Source: Enoplolaimus lenunculus
Lineage: Eukaryota > Nematoda > Enoplea > Enoplida > Thoracostomopsidae
DNA length: 64,000 bases
Reading direction: 5' to 3'
Assembly: GCA_030248215.1 (NCBI GenBank)
Contig: JASANG010003185.1
Coordinates: 62,001-126,000 of the forward strand
The notes below the pieces were generated by a model, which searched no databases, had not been told where the DNA came from, and saw only the letters and a list, made by a program, of their open reading frames with translations. Positions 45,776 to 57,475 of the stretch are shown piece after piece. The position numbers were made by a program, and so were the translations under genes. How positions within the stretch are numbered: the stretch's first letter is position 1; each line of letters starts with the position of its first letter.

Positions 45776-46336
45776 TCTCGTTTTCAGGTGTAAGGAAACG
45801 GAACTAAAAACCGTTGTACCCTAGCCTACCCAACTTATATATCACAACCTTCTTGACTTGCCCAGAAATGCAATCGTATCGAGAAAACACGCTCAACTGT
45901 AAAGCGATTTATAAATTGCGGGACTACCACCGAAAATGTCCGGTATCAGGTTGGTTTATGCCGGATACCGGAACTGGATACGGATATCAGTTTTTGCCGG
46001 ATATTAAACCGGATCCGGCTATCCGGTCCCACCCAGGTTGTAGATACATACTGCTTCCACATGATTACACCTGATGAACCTCCCGCAGCCCGGTTCCGGT
46101 ATAAAAGTCCGGCTTGGTGACAGCTCTAACGTGTATATATACGTAATTCGTGACTTTGAGAATAACACTGGTTAGGATGCAATAAGAAACTAAACTGTGT
46201 AATGAAATTGCTAGCGAGCTCCTCTACATTAAATTTGTATATCGGCATTGAATTACTTAGGTTTTTATGCGTTTTTATGTTTATTCATCAATGGTTAGTT
46301 TTCATTTGGTTTGTCTTTGTTTGAAAATTTGACAAA

Positions 46337-49300
46337 ATGGCTGCGCAATTCGAGTCCAGCGAATATGGGATTGGCGACTTTGTGCTATTAGAGCACATCA
46401 ACATGGATGCGTTTATTGAAAATCTGAAGCTAAGGTATAGATTTGATTTTTAAAGTTTTTATGTTGGTTTACTTCTGTAAACATGGTACCTATCTTGCGA
46501 TGGTTCGGTTGCGCATTTGAGCATAAATAGTTAGATGAAGATGAATGTTGTGACGGCTAAAGTAAACAATCCTGGGCCCTGGTACATACGTCACACACAA
46601 GACATTGAGGCCCTAATCAATTTAATCTCATTAGCATGAAAGTCTGTAATATCTGAGTCTGCATTCAAACAATCTTGTGTTATTGCTGATCACCAGTATT
46701 TATTAATATCGGATACCTGTAATTGATTACAAAGTACATTGCCAATTCAATTCTTGTGAGTTTGAAAACTGATGACAAAACGTTGCAGATTCAAGAAAAA
46801 TCGGATCTATAGTTATATCGGTGAAGTTGTGGTTTCTGTTAATCCGTACCGAAATTTGCCAATTTACGATACGGCGACCGTGCAAAATTACAAAGGGCGT
46901 GAAATCTACGAAAGACCTCCTCATATCTTTGCTATTGCCGATGCTGCATTTAAATGTATGAAACGACAGTTTTTGGACACGTGCATTGTAATATCAGGTT
47001 TGTCTTGATTTCTTGTTTTTATTGTCTAGTTGTTTCGCGTACAAATCCAGATGAGAATAGGTAAAACCATAGTATTGATTCTACCTGATATATGTACTGT
47101 ATAAACATTGCATGCTGTTAAACGTTAAACGGTAGAAAACGAAGTACCAGTTTAGTTCACAACAGTGGACTTTTGAAGTACAGTTTCAACGTATTGTTCG
47201 AATGTTGAACGTTACAGTTGGGAGTTGAGTTATATACCATTAGTTTAGGCATCATTTGTGATATACCCGTTCTTTATTATATTTTTACTTTAAAAGTGGT
47301 CTGGACGAGCAAACAATTTATTGCAGGTTTTCTTTACATGAGTAAACTTGGTTGAATACGAGGAGCTTTGTTTCTTAAATTTTGTTTAAGGCGAAAGTGG
47401 CTCCGGCAAAACGGAGGCTTCAAAGATTATTATGCGGTACTTAGCAGCTATCACAAACGTATCACAGCAGACGGAGATTGAAAGGTATGTAAACTCGAGG
47501 TACCTGAAAACCAGATTAATGTTAGCTTGATATTTTGTTTATTTCAGTGTTTTCTGGCATATTTACATAAGATTAAAATATAAATAAATTTGGTTTGGGA
47601 ATGTATATAACTAATTATGTTTTAACGTATCCTTTGGACATAATGAGCTAACTTAACTTTAACTGTTTAAATATTAAAGGGTGAAAAATATTCTTCTGCA
47701 ATCGAACTGCATTCTCGAAGCGTTTGGAAACGCGAAAACCAACCGAAACGATAATTCTAGTCGCTTTGGCAAATACATGGACATTAATTTTGATTTCAAG
47801 CAAGACCCGGTCGGTGGTCACATCAATAATTATTTGCTAGAGAAGGTAAAATTCGTTGGTATCGCCAGTCTAAATGTTTTCACCAACGTTACTTACTTAT
47901 TCATAACGCACCTATTTGTACGATCGCTGTATGAAAGTTTTACTTTATTAGATCGTATTAAATGGTACTAAATCTTATGAAGTGGTGACTTTGTAACAAT
48001 GTATTGTAGCTCACCTGTTATGATGAACCCTTTATGGATTTTTTCTAGTCGACGGACTACATAACAAATATATGAGACATTGAGCTGTATTAGAAAGCAT
48101 ACAAACAATAGCTATGTAATTAACCATGGTTGTATGTTTCTGGAATGTTTGTCGCACTATGATATTTGTTCGACTTTGGTATTTCATTTTAGTCTCGAGT
48201 TGTCTTTCAACAACCCGGTGAACGTAATTTTCATTCTTTCTATCAGGTATGTTGTAAGTATTATAAGCTGAGAATGTTCCGTTTTGATAACACTGTTTTA
48301 TTCTATTGGGATGTCGCATTATTTTGCACCATTTTGGCAACTGTTATATGTAGTGGACGTCGACTGTTGTGTCCTGTTTATTTAGTGGCTGATAGCGAGT
48401 GATGATTTTCAGAATTTGATGAACCGTGATTGATTTTAGCTATTCTGTGGTGCTTCTGGCAAAGATCGGCAAAGGTATCATCTTACGAACAATTCCAATG
48501 ACTATCACTACCTGTGCCAAGGAAACGCTGAAAAAGTAAAAAAATCATTGATTTATTTCTAGTGATATAACAGTTTATTAGTTAAGTAATAAGTAATTAT
48601 TGTTGTTTAGTTAAAATTTGAATGAAATATTTTTATTTATGCCGATAAATGGTGTAATAGTTGGTTACTGAAAGGGCGGCTGAAATTACCTGCTTCAAAA
48701 GATCACATTGTGCTTTGTTTCGCTTTTTCGTTATAAATGTATTGTAATTGAGCTAAATATAAATAATTTAGTGTGTCATTGGTTGCGTTTCCTAAACCAT
48801 ACTTAAGTACGACTCAGTACTTAAGTATGGGCTGAGTAATTACTTAACGATTTTTTTGTTTTTAAAAGCGTACTTAAGTTAATTAATATTTAACTCGCTG
48901 ACTATGTTTGATATTGATAGATTACAAATTTACCATTCAGGTATACTAACTTAGTCTAGTCGAAATTGTAGACTCACGGTGCCTTCTTACTAAAAACCAA
49001 ATCTATTACTTTTTTCAATTATAATACCTTCGTTGGGTGGTTCTATCAGGGTCCAAACGGATACCAATAAATGTCAAAGACTTGAGCGGGATAGTTTAAT
49101 ATCCCGCTCCTGCTGTTGGGTTAGGAATAGGAATATGCTGAGATATTATATACTGTTCCGCCCCTAAAATACTGGCCATCTGTATCAGGTGTTGCAGCGT
49201 TATAGTAACCCAATAAAGATCGCGAATGTACGCGGGCACATGCAAGCATTTATGTTACATGTATGGTAGAAAAATATATAAAAGCGAGTCAAACATTTTC

Positions 49301-52300
49301 ATGGTGGTTGGCATAAATACAAATGATGGTTTCAATTGTTTGAACTTTTTCAAAAACAACATTCGCCATGTTGAAATACCGGAGCCGGATGTCGATTTTT
49401 TGTCGGGGCTGGAGCCAGATATCCGGTTGAAACCTGAACATTTTTCCTTTGATATATGCGACTGGTTATATTTATGTGATTCGAACTGGTTCGGCATCGT
49501 ACAGACAGAAACGTACAGAATTGATTGTGTAATTACTATTTATTAGGTTTCCACTATTAATGATAATCAAGATTTTAACAATGTTCGTAGTGCAATGCGT
49601 ACGCTTCAATTTGGGGATGAAAATATGTCAACTGTATGGAATGTAGTTGCTGCTATTTTGCATTTGGTAAATGTTTCATAATTTTGTTAATTATTTAAAA
49701 ATACGATTACTGCTGATATTTTTTCAACACGGTGGCAAGAGACATTACACTTTCATGATCAGACGCACTACTACACCAGCCAGTGAAGTTGAAAGCATTC
49801 TAACGCACTGCTAAGTCATGTGCAAAAAGTTATTGGTATATTGTTTTGCAAATTCCAGGCTTCCGTGTGCAGCGCACCGAAGCTATATTGGCTTCAGTGT
49901 GCTTCATACTGAAGCCAAAAAGCTTCAGTTTTCAACACACTGTAGCCAAAAAAGCTTCAGTGTTCATCACAATACCCTCTGAAAAGTCACCTGGTGTACG
50001 CATGATTTTATGGAATTTGCATTTACATATGGTATAAAGGCACTATAAAATTTTTCAGCATAAGCGGATTTTAGTAGTGCCATTTTAAATAAGAGGTGCC
50101 CAACTTGGTTCATCGCAGTGCTCATGGTGGTTCTGGGTATGTGGATGGTCTCTGTAACGAACAAGACAGTGAGGAATAATTTAGCTGCACATATTTTGGT
50201 AAATAGCATTTTCATTTTTCAGGGTAATATTCAATTCGAAGCAACATCTGATGACTCGTCATCAATTTCAACTCCGGAGCCGCTTAAGATTGCAGCTAAC
50301 CTCCTGGAAGTTAACGTCCAATCGATGCACGAAGCGTTGTGTTCCCGAGTGTTAGCCGCCAGAGGCGAAGTACTAAGCAAGGAGCACACGGTTGATCAAG
50401 CAATTCACGGAAGGGATGCTTTTGCTAAGGTAGGTGACGCTATTTGGTGCCGAGGACCTCTTGTTTGAGGCGGTTCGTGCAGTCGAGCTGATATGCCATA
50501 TTGGTGTCAGATGTGTAGTAAAAGCATTCGCAATTCGCCGTTGGGTGTTTGAATCGCCAAGTGTATGTGATCTTTCTGGACTCCTTCTGGCAGAAGGGAA
50601 CCTCACACTGCTATTTTTTCACTTTGATAAATTGATGAATCGGAACTGCCAGCGAGAATGTGAAATCGATTTTTTATCAGTTTAGTGACTGTAGCATTTC
50701 CAGAAACCTTAGTAATAACTATTCGTTACCTGTTTGATGGTCACGGTATAGTGTTCTTAACGTTTTAGGCAATCTACGACCGGCTATTTTCATGGATTGT
50801 GTCCAAAGTGAACGAGTCAATTGTAGTGCCTAAACGTGTGTCTCAGCGAGGCAAATCAACAGTGATTGGTGTTCTCGATATTTATGGTTTTGAGATTTTT
50901 GAACGAAATAGGTTCTTTATTATTTTAGTTTAGCTTAAAGTTATTTCAAATCCGCATTAGGGTATTTTAGTAAAATAGTAAAAATTGCATCTTATTGACG
51001 TGGTGGTAAAAATTAAAACTTTCTTGTTCATTGTTTGACTCAGCTACTTATACTCTGCGTGTTAAATATTTGTGAACGTTATCTATTACCAACTGACGTT
51101 ACCGGAAGCGAGAAAAGTGCAAAGATTTTTTATTCATTTGTTGGTTAGAATGGTATTCATTGTTAATTATACCGTATGCGCTATACTATTGTTGTTACGA
51201 GTTATTTTCAGTTTTGAACAACTGTGCATTAATTACTGCAATGAGAAACTGCAACAGCTGTTTATTGAGCTGGTGTTAAAGCAAGAGCAAGAAGAGTACG
51301 AACGGGAAGGAATCGGATGGCAGCATGTACGTTTTCAAATTTTCGATATTTTTTTCGCGTGCAGTGTAATCTGAACAGTTACAGCTGTACTAAAATGAAG
51401 CTGAGAGCAGCGAGCGGACATTTATACGTCGGTCGGAGAAAATGTTGTTGCTTTATAATTATACACCAAACACCAAATTATGCTGCTGTATTATAGGTCG
51501 AATACTTCAATAACAAGATCATTTGTGATTTAATAGAAGGTCAGCGCTTTGGAATCATTGCCTTACTGGACGAAGCTTGTCTGACGGTTGGAAACATAAC
51601 AGATGAGGTTAATGAGAATTATTAGAATGTTTCCACTTATATGGTAACGGCCCGGTGAAAAATATTTTTGTGTCAGCGTTTTATAGTCGCCGATAAAGTA
51701 TTTTATAATATGTTTGCAGCCGTTTTTAATTTTTACCTCAAAATGAAAGCTCGTTTTTGCGTAAGTAAGATAATTTTTACTTTAAATATCGTGATCGGTT
51801 TAAATTACGTTTAATCCGTGGTAGAGTATTTAAATCACATGGACTCACTCACCCTGCACTGGAAAGTTTTGGAACATTTGAGTTCTAGTGGAAGATTAGT
51901 ACTCGTGTTTACTTAAAATGAAATACTACGGTCCCCTTTCCCCGGGAAAAATTCTGCCACCGACCGATCATAGAGGCTAATATTGCGCAATTACGTACAA
52001 TTCGAGATTACAGTCAAATGTTTAGCACTAAAATTAAATCTTAGCCTGTAGGCTCATATCAGTTTTTATAACTAGCTTGGTTCCTCATTGTTCGTTTAGA
52101 TGTATTTGAGTTCATTGAATGAACATTTGAAAAATCATGATCATTACACGTCGCGTCGGCTTGAAACCGGCGATAAATCGATGGATTTTCAAACTGATTT
52201 TCGCATCCGGCACTACGCTGGCGAAGTGACGTACATTGTGACCGGATTTATGGAAAAGAACAAAGATACTCTGTTTCAAGATTTCAAACGATTGCTGTAT

Positions 52301-55293
52301 AACAGGTTAGTTTTCTTGCTGTATTGTTATGAATTTTTATGCAGAATCAATTTGCTTTAAAGAAGGGAGTTGCAATATCTGTTTCGTAAATGTTTGTTGT
52401 TTTAGCCAGAACGCAATGATCAAATCAATGTGGCCGGAAGGTCAAAAAAGTGTCAGGGAAGTCACAAAACGACCGCTGAGCGCCGGGACACTTTTTAAGC
52501 AGTCGATGAACGCCTTGGTGCAAAAATTATGCTCAAAGGCAAGTCTCACGTTGTAGCTTTGTCTCTTGTCTTACAGATTTTGTTGCCTTTCAAGCCTGTA
52601 ATATTGTGATTTTTGAGTGTCGGATTTCAATATTTGAAACATGTCGTTCCTGATTCATTTTTGTTATATACAGGCTTATTTCAATTTCAATAACCCGCAA
52701 ACATTTTCTAGCGTCTAACTTCTGTTTCGTTTCTCTAATTTCAGTTTGGTTTTTTGTCTTGTAGTTATCGCGGAAGTTGTTGACATGTGTAAGTATATTT
52801 TAAAATGATTTTCTTCAAAAGTGTTTCAGATTCCCCACTACGTGCGATGTATTAAACCCAATGAATATAAGTCGAGCACAAACTTTGATGATCGTCTGGT
52901 CAAACATCAAGTAATGTATCTGGGATTGCTGGAAAACGTTCGTGTTCGACGGGCTGGATTTGCCTATCGTGCTGATTATGACCGATTTTTGTTACGGTAC
53001 GCATAAATTGGGCATGATATGATACCATTTAGAATGCATATATAATATTCTCAAAAACAAGTCTAGCTTTTTTAATTTTTCACGACCTTTGTAATTGTAA
53101 GCTATTACGTTTTAATGAAGTTTAAAAAGGTTGTTGCTTTAACATGCAATTTTTACATAACAGACAATATTATCAAATAATATTTTTGGAATTTTTCATA
53201 ATTGGGCTTCAGTCCAAATGTTCAAGGAGACCACCCATTCATGATGGTTATAAAGTTTTGCAGTTACGAAATACATTTCGAAAATGAAGTCCGTGTTCAC
53301 TTTCAAAAAAATTTCAGGTACAAGTTGATTTCGCCGACGACATGGCCGAACTTTCAAGGCCCGTCGCGGGACGGTGTTCATAGTCTGCTCACACATCGCG
53401 GTTTGATTAATGACTGTGTGTTTGGTCGCTCAAAAATTTTTGTTCGTAGTCCTCAAACGGTTTTTGCGCTAGAAGAAGCGCGCGCTGATATGATCCCTCC
53501 GTTGGTGATGTTTTTGCAAAAGGTTAAGTCGCGGTATTATAGAGCCGTAGTGTCAGCTACGTGTAACACCTATCAGTAGCCATCACAAATTTTGCACAGC
53601 AGTTGGGTTAAATTTATTTCAAGAAACATGCTAAATATCGATGCTCATCGTTTCTTAGATTGAAAGATACAGAATTGATCAGCAGCGGGCAAAACTTGCT
53701 GCATACATTATTTGATAATACGGGTAATGGCTTCGATAGAATATTAATTTTTAATCTCGTAAATGCAGTTTCGGATTTAATCAAACTCCATTGCTTTACA
53801 GTTATCTTCACTGTTTTTTTGTACGATGATAAAAATTGAGGTCGAGGAAATTATGGAGTCGTAAAATCGGGTAATTTTACAGATCAATTATGCATTACAC
53901 CTTTATGTCGTGAATATAATCTGTAAGAGCAAATATATTTGTTTCTTGAAACCTTATACTATTGTGTTTTATTGTTTTATGTACAATTCTGAACCTGTAG
54001 AAATGGTGTGTAATTCGTTTGGATTTGGGTTTAGTATTAATTACGAGGCCAACAGCTTTACGATTTGAGTTAACAAATAATGTTGATTTTTAATTTCAGC
54101 ATGCACGTGGTGGTCTTGCAAGACGCCGAGTAAAGCGGATGCGTGCTGTGTACAAGATTATGGATTGCTACCGGCGTTATAAGCTTAAGTGCTATCTTTG
54201 GATGGTTATTGATACTTTCAGGTTGGTGAAAAAATTAACTTATAGTTTTTAATCATTTTGGCTTGTATGTTTGTAATTACGATTATAAGTAAATACAACT
54301 GTGCTGTAGCAGTTAGGTTCAGGGTTTTAATAATGCTTGTTTCTGTGGTTGCAGGTAACTAGGAGATGGCTATGTCTTATTGTGAAAGCGGCTATTGTTC
54401 AAGTGTGTTGCATAAGCGCTACTATCTTTTATCTGAAGTCTGTTTATAGTTATTTCGTAGTACATTTTGTAAAATTAATGTAAACCTGCCATTTTTTAGC
54501 CAAACTAATGTATCTTGTAAAATAAGGTCTGGTTTTTAGGAACGTTCGCTCTCTACGCGACCGCGGTCGAAGCTTGCGCTGGCCCCCAGCACCGCCGAGC
54601 ATGCGGTTTTTTGAAAACTTTCTTCAACGTACCTACCTAAGGTAAAACGTGATATAGTGTTGCACAAATGTATGTGAGACATGCCCTCCAGATTCTTCGT
54701 AATTTTACCGTTGTGTAGAAATTTCAAGGTAATTTTATCGTATTCTTCAAATTGAGGCAACACTTCTCAATCTCAACGCTACATCTATGGTTCCAAATAC
54801 GTTTTAGGTTATTTATTAACGCCCAATTGTGCTAATTTGATAGAAGGCAAAATCCCCCTCGATAGTGTTTTATTTTATTATCCCATTCTTAGTCTTAGGC
54901 TTAAATTTAGGTTTAAGCTTAAGCTTAGGCTTATACTTAGGCTTACTTTCAGATTTGTTCTTGTAGTGGAAAGTAAACAAGTACCATTTTAGGCCAGCAC
55001 ATGCCCGCCAGCTTTAGAACAAAGTTTGGGTCAGTGTTTGAAAACGGATGCTCGAGAAAACAGGTTTATTTTAGTTATTGGTATACAAAATTGGTTCCGT
55101 CCTACTGATAAGTATTCTGTTAATTTGGTAGGTTTCCTGTTTCAGATGGTGGGCAATTCAGGTGCTCAGTCAAATACCACGTGATCAATGGGATGAAATG
55201 CATTTCAAAATAACGGCTCTTGACAAACTGAAGGGCAAACGCGGTAACCTTTGTCTGAACAGACATTGGCGTGGAGATTACTTAGCGGATCCG
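46337..55293 (+). CDS. MYO1D: Unconventional myosin class I, MYO1D / Myo31DF-like (C. elegans hum-5 type)
   Basis: Actin-based ATPase motor that binds membrane through its basic tail. Exons: 46337-46434, 46789-46997, 47391-47484, 47680-47845, 48193-48246, 48440-48535, 49547-49666, 50223-50429, 50769-50911, 51212-51326, 51497-51607, 52100-52305, 52406-52538, 52830-52996, 53318-53522, 54100-54221, 54540-54641, 55146-55293. All join in phase: 2496 nt, 832 codons. Visible motifs: [21 protein letters not shown]-loop [12 protein letters not shown], switch [17 protein letters not shown], switch [13 protein letters not shown], actin-binding [11 protein letters not shown], and [17 protein letters not shown] before an IQ-like neck. 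Tail exons encode [27 protein letters not shown] and KLKGKRGNL, matching the MYO1D tail order. Vertebrate MYO1D has about 1006 residues, so most of the TH1 domain is missing from this model. The intron after 52538 begins with GC. The start ATG follows GACAAA and opens [20 protein letters not shown], close to MYO1D. Confidence 0.93.
52539..52540 (+). promoter_or_regulatory. GC 5' splice site in the myosin gene
   Basis: The exon ends CTCAAAG and the intron begins GCAAGT. Joining to 52830 (acceptor GTTTCAG) restores [17 protein letters not shown] with the same length as in other class I myosins, so a GC-AG intron is the simplest reading. Confidence 0.8.
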
Positions 55294-55391
55294 GTAATTT
55301 CTCGTATCATAATTTTGAAAACTGTTATTGTTTTTCTACGTGCATACTTATTTGGAAACGGGCAAATACTCATCCTAAAATGTACGTATTA

Positions 55392-55715
55392 GGGATGTGC
55401 CGATTAATCGGCCTCGGTAATATCGACAGTTTTCGTGAGTATTGGCATCTACATCAGCACTGCAAAAAATTCCGATACTTTGCCGTTACTTTTTGCACTT
55501 AATGTTGAACTACACGATCTGCACGGCGCCTGGTTGAAGTTTTGCCGAAAAGTCTCAGCCATTTTGTGCGCCAAGCATGCTACCTACATCATATGGTCAT
55601 TGCAACAACTTGTGATACCGGTATATGGGCATAAGCATGGCAATTTTTTACGTACTCTTACAGCATATCGGCATTCCTTTTAATAGGCGTAACAGTCGAC
55701 ATCGGCCAAAATTTT
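55392..55715. mobile_element. Probable MITE with GATTAATCGGC end
   Basis: AGGGATGTGCCGATTAATCGGC (first 20 bases as tip) and CAGTCGACATCGGCC near the other end suggest a hAT-like element, but the right tip is not clear. It occupies the intron after the last sure myosin exon. Confidence 0.35.
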
Positions 55716-55760
55716 GGTATCGACGCATCACTAGTATGTATGTATTTTTTTGCACTCCAG

Positions 55761-57475
55761 CCGGCAAACTTGATTTTGTGAGTAAATATTAGCAAATGGT
55801 GGTGAGAAAACCATTAAGATTGAGTCACTACTTAACTCCTGCTTCACAGCATTCACATGTAACCACTAATATTTTATTTGTTATTAAGTATACAAAACAT
55901 GATGTAATGAGAAATATTACTATTAAAATGTCGACTATATAGAAGCATTTACAGTTACAACGTAATGGGTACATAACAATATTATATCGTAGCTCGCATT
56001 TAGCTTTATTAGAACTCTCTATGAGAGAGTGTACCTTTATATCAGGGTGCAACCGGAATTATAATTTACCGGATCCGGAACCGGAACCGGAATTTGAAAA
56101 TTTTACCGGAACCGGAAAGTGAGAAACGCATTTCACCAAAAATTTCATTTTAATCTTATTTTTGCTCTATTATTTATGAAATAACCTTAGTCGAACATAG
56201 GTATTTATTTTATTTGTTGTATTTTAGATTTTCATCATCGACTGAAGTGAAATACACCATCAATGACTTATATTCGGAGTACAATTGGCTTTCAAAAGAT
56301 ATTCTTAAAAATTAGCAAAGTTAAGAAAACGGCAAATTACCGGAATTTTTAAATCCGGTAAAAATTTACCGGAACCGGAAGGTGAAAATATGCCGGAACC
56401 GGAATTCCGGTTGCACCCTGCTTTATATATTACTTTTGATGGTTCCTTAAATTTTTTCAAAAACATCTAAAGACAATTGCTATTTATTCAAAAAGTTACA
56501 CACCTCAACCGGGTGGTGTTGTAGCGAACAGTTTGAAAAATAACTCATATTTCGCGTCTGTCTCAAGGTGTTCATGAAGAATCCGGGTAAAAATTTTCAG
56601 ACTTAATGTCAGTGTCAGTGAGGGATTTGTCTGATCGCTCGAAGAACGCGTGATAGATAACTTTCCAGATTTGGACTACAAGTCCGCCGGGAAGCTTATT
56701 AGGTTTCCTTCGTTGACTAACAGGTTCTTTTGAATTGAACTATTATTTCATTGCGGGTAAGGTTTTGTAGTTTTTTACAAATATCCTTGAATAAATCGTT
56801 GTGCTTTGTTATCGTACGAGACACGGCACTCGTAGCGAACGTTATCTTCAGTCCATATTTCGCCGACGTTTCGTTGATAGTTGGGCTGTGACCGGTCGAC
56901 ACAGCCTTCGACTGTCACTTTGGCTTTGTCCGCCTGTAAATTATTTTTGCTACGCTTAGCGGATCTGTACCGTACAAAATGCACAGTTAATGGATTGACC
57001 ATTTTGTCCTTTTTGTAGACGAGAGTTTTTCTCCAGGTTCAAAAGTGCGGGGCAGTTGAAATGTGGGCAGACGATTTTGTGTCAGTTTCAGCCTTGCGAC
57101 ATTATTGTACGTTGTATAATCTGAGCCCGTATTCTCAAATGTGTGTAGCACCTATTACCAGTTGGTGATAGGCCTTGTAACTTTCGAACCAGGGAATAGT
57201 AAGGTTTCAAATTCAGCGCCACATTTATTGCTTTCGATTTTCTCTGCTACTGCGCAAATTATGAGATCTGTAATTGCAACAGTTCGTTAGTTTGAAAACC
57301 GATTACTAACTGGTGATAGGTGCTGCATGCATTTGAGAATATGGGCCCTGGTGCTAACTTTCTCTATACAATGATAAATACACGCAAACGTGGTGTATTT
57401 TTGTTATATTCTAGGTTTTCAGCTCGTTTGCAAACATTGTTGATGTGTACAGTAGTCAGAGGTTATATGATGAGG
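55761..57475 (+). CDS. Candidate myosin TH1 tail exons (tentative)
   Basis: Two possible continuations of the myosin tail, mutually exclusive as drawn. Option 1: a 17-nt exon 55761-55777 (acceptor CACTCCAG, donor GTGAGT) keeps the frame into 57415-57475, which would read LFSARLQTLLMCTVVRGYMM, similar in pattern to the TH1 strand LQxVLFxxxVxKVNR of class Id myosins. This would put myosin exons inside an intron of the opposite-strand MIG-18-like gene. Option 2: 56669-56733 (acceptor CTTTCCAG, stop TGA) reads LDYKSAGKLIRFPS, similar to the DFxxNRSGFILSVP terminus of MYO1D. Neither recovers the whole TH1 domain. Both rest on short similarity plus splice-site and phase fit. Confidence 0.28.
56043..56420. 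mobile_element. hAT-type MITE with CCGGAA arrays (copy 1)
   Basis: Tips CAGGGTGCAACCGGAATT and AATTCCGGTTGCACCCTG. The 8-bp duplication CTTTATAT is perfect (56035-56042 and 56421-56428) and fits the hAT preference for T at position 2 and A at position 7. CCGGAA units crowd both subterminal regions. No transposase. Confidence 0.92.

Larger units (their letters stand above)
39645..46336. other. Intergenic region, mostly repeats
   Basis: No confident gene. It holds the TTAA-type element at 40196-40426, an inverted-repeat element at 40537-40786, a truncated TelA at 40972-41055, the TTAAGACAT-word region, an AT microsatellite, the 42786-43233 element and tRNA-like repeats. A CCGGATA-rich element appears at 44935 and again at 45930-46030. 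One weak gene candidate is listed separately. Confidence 0.5.
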
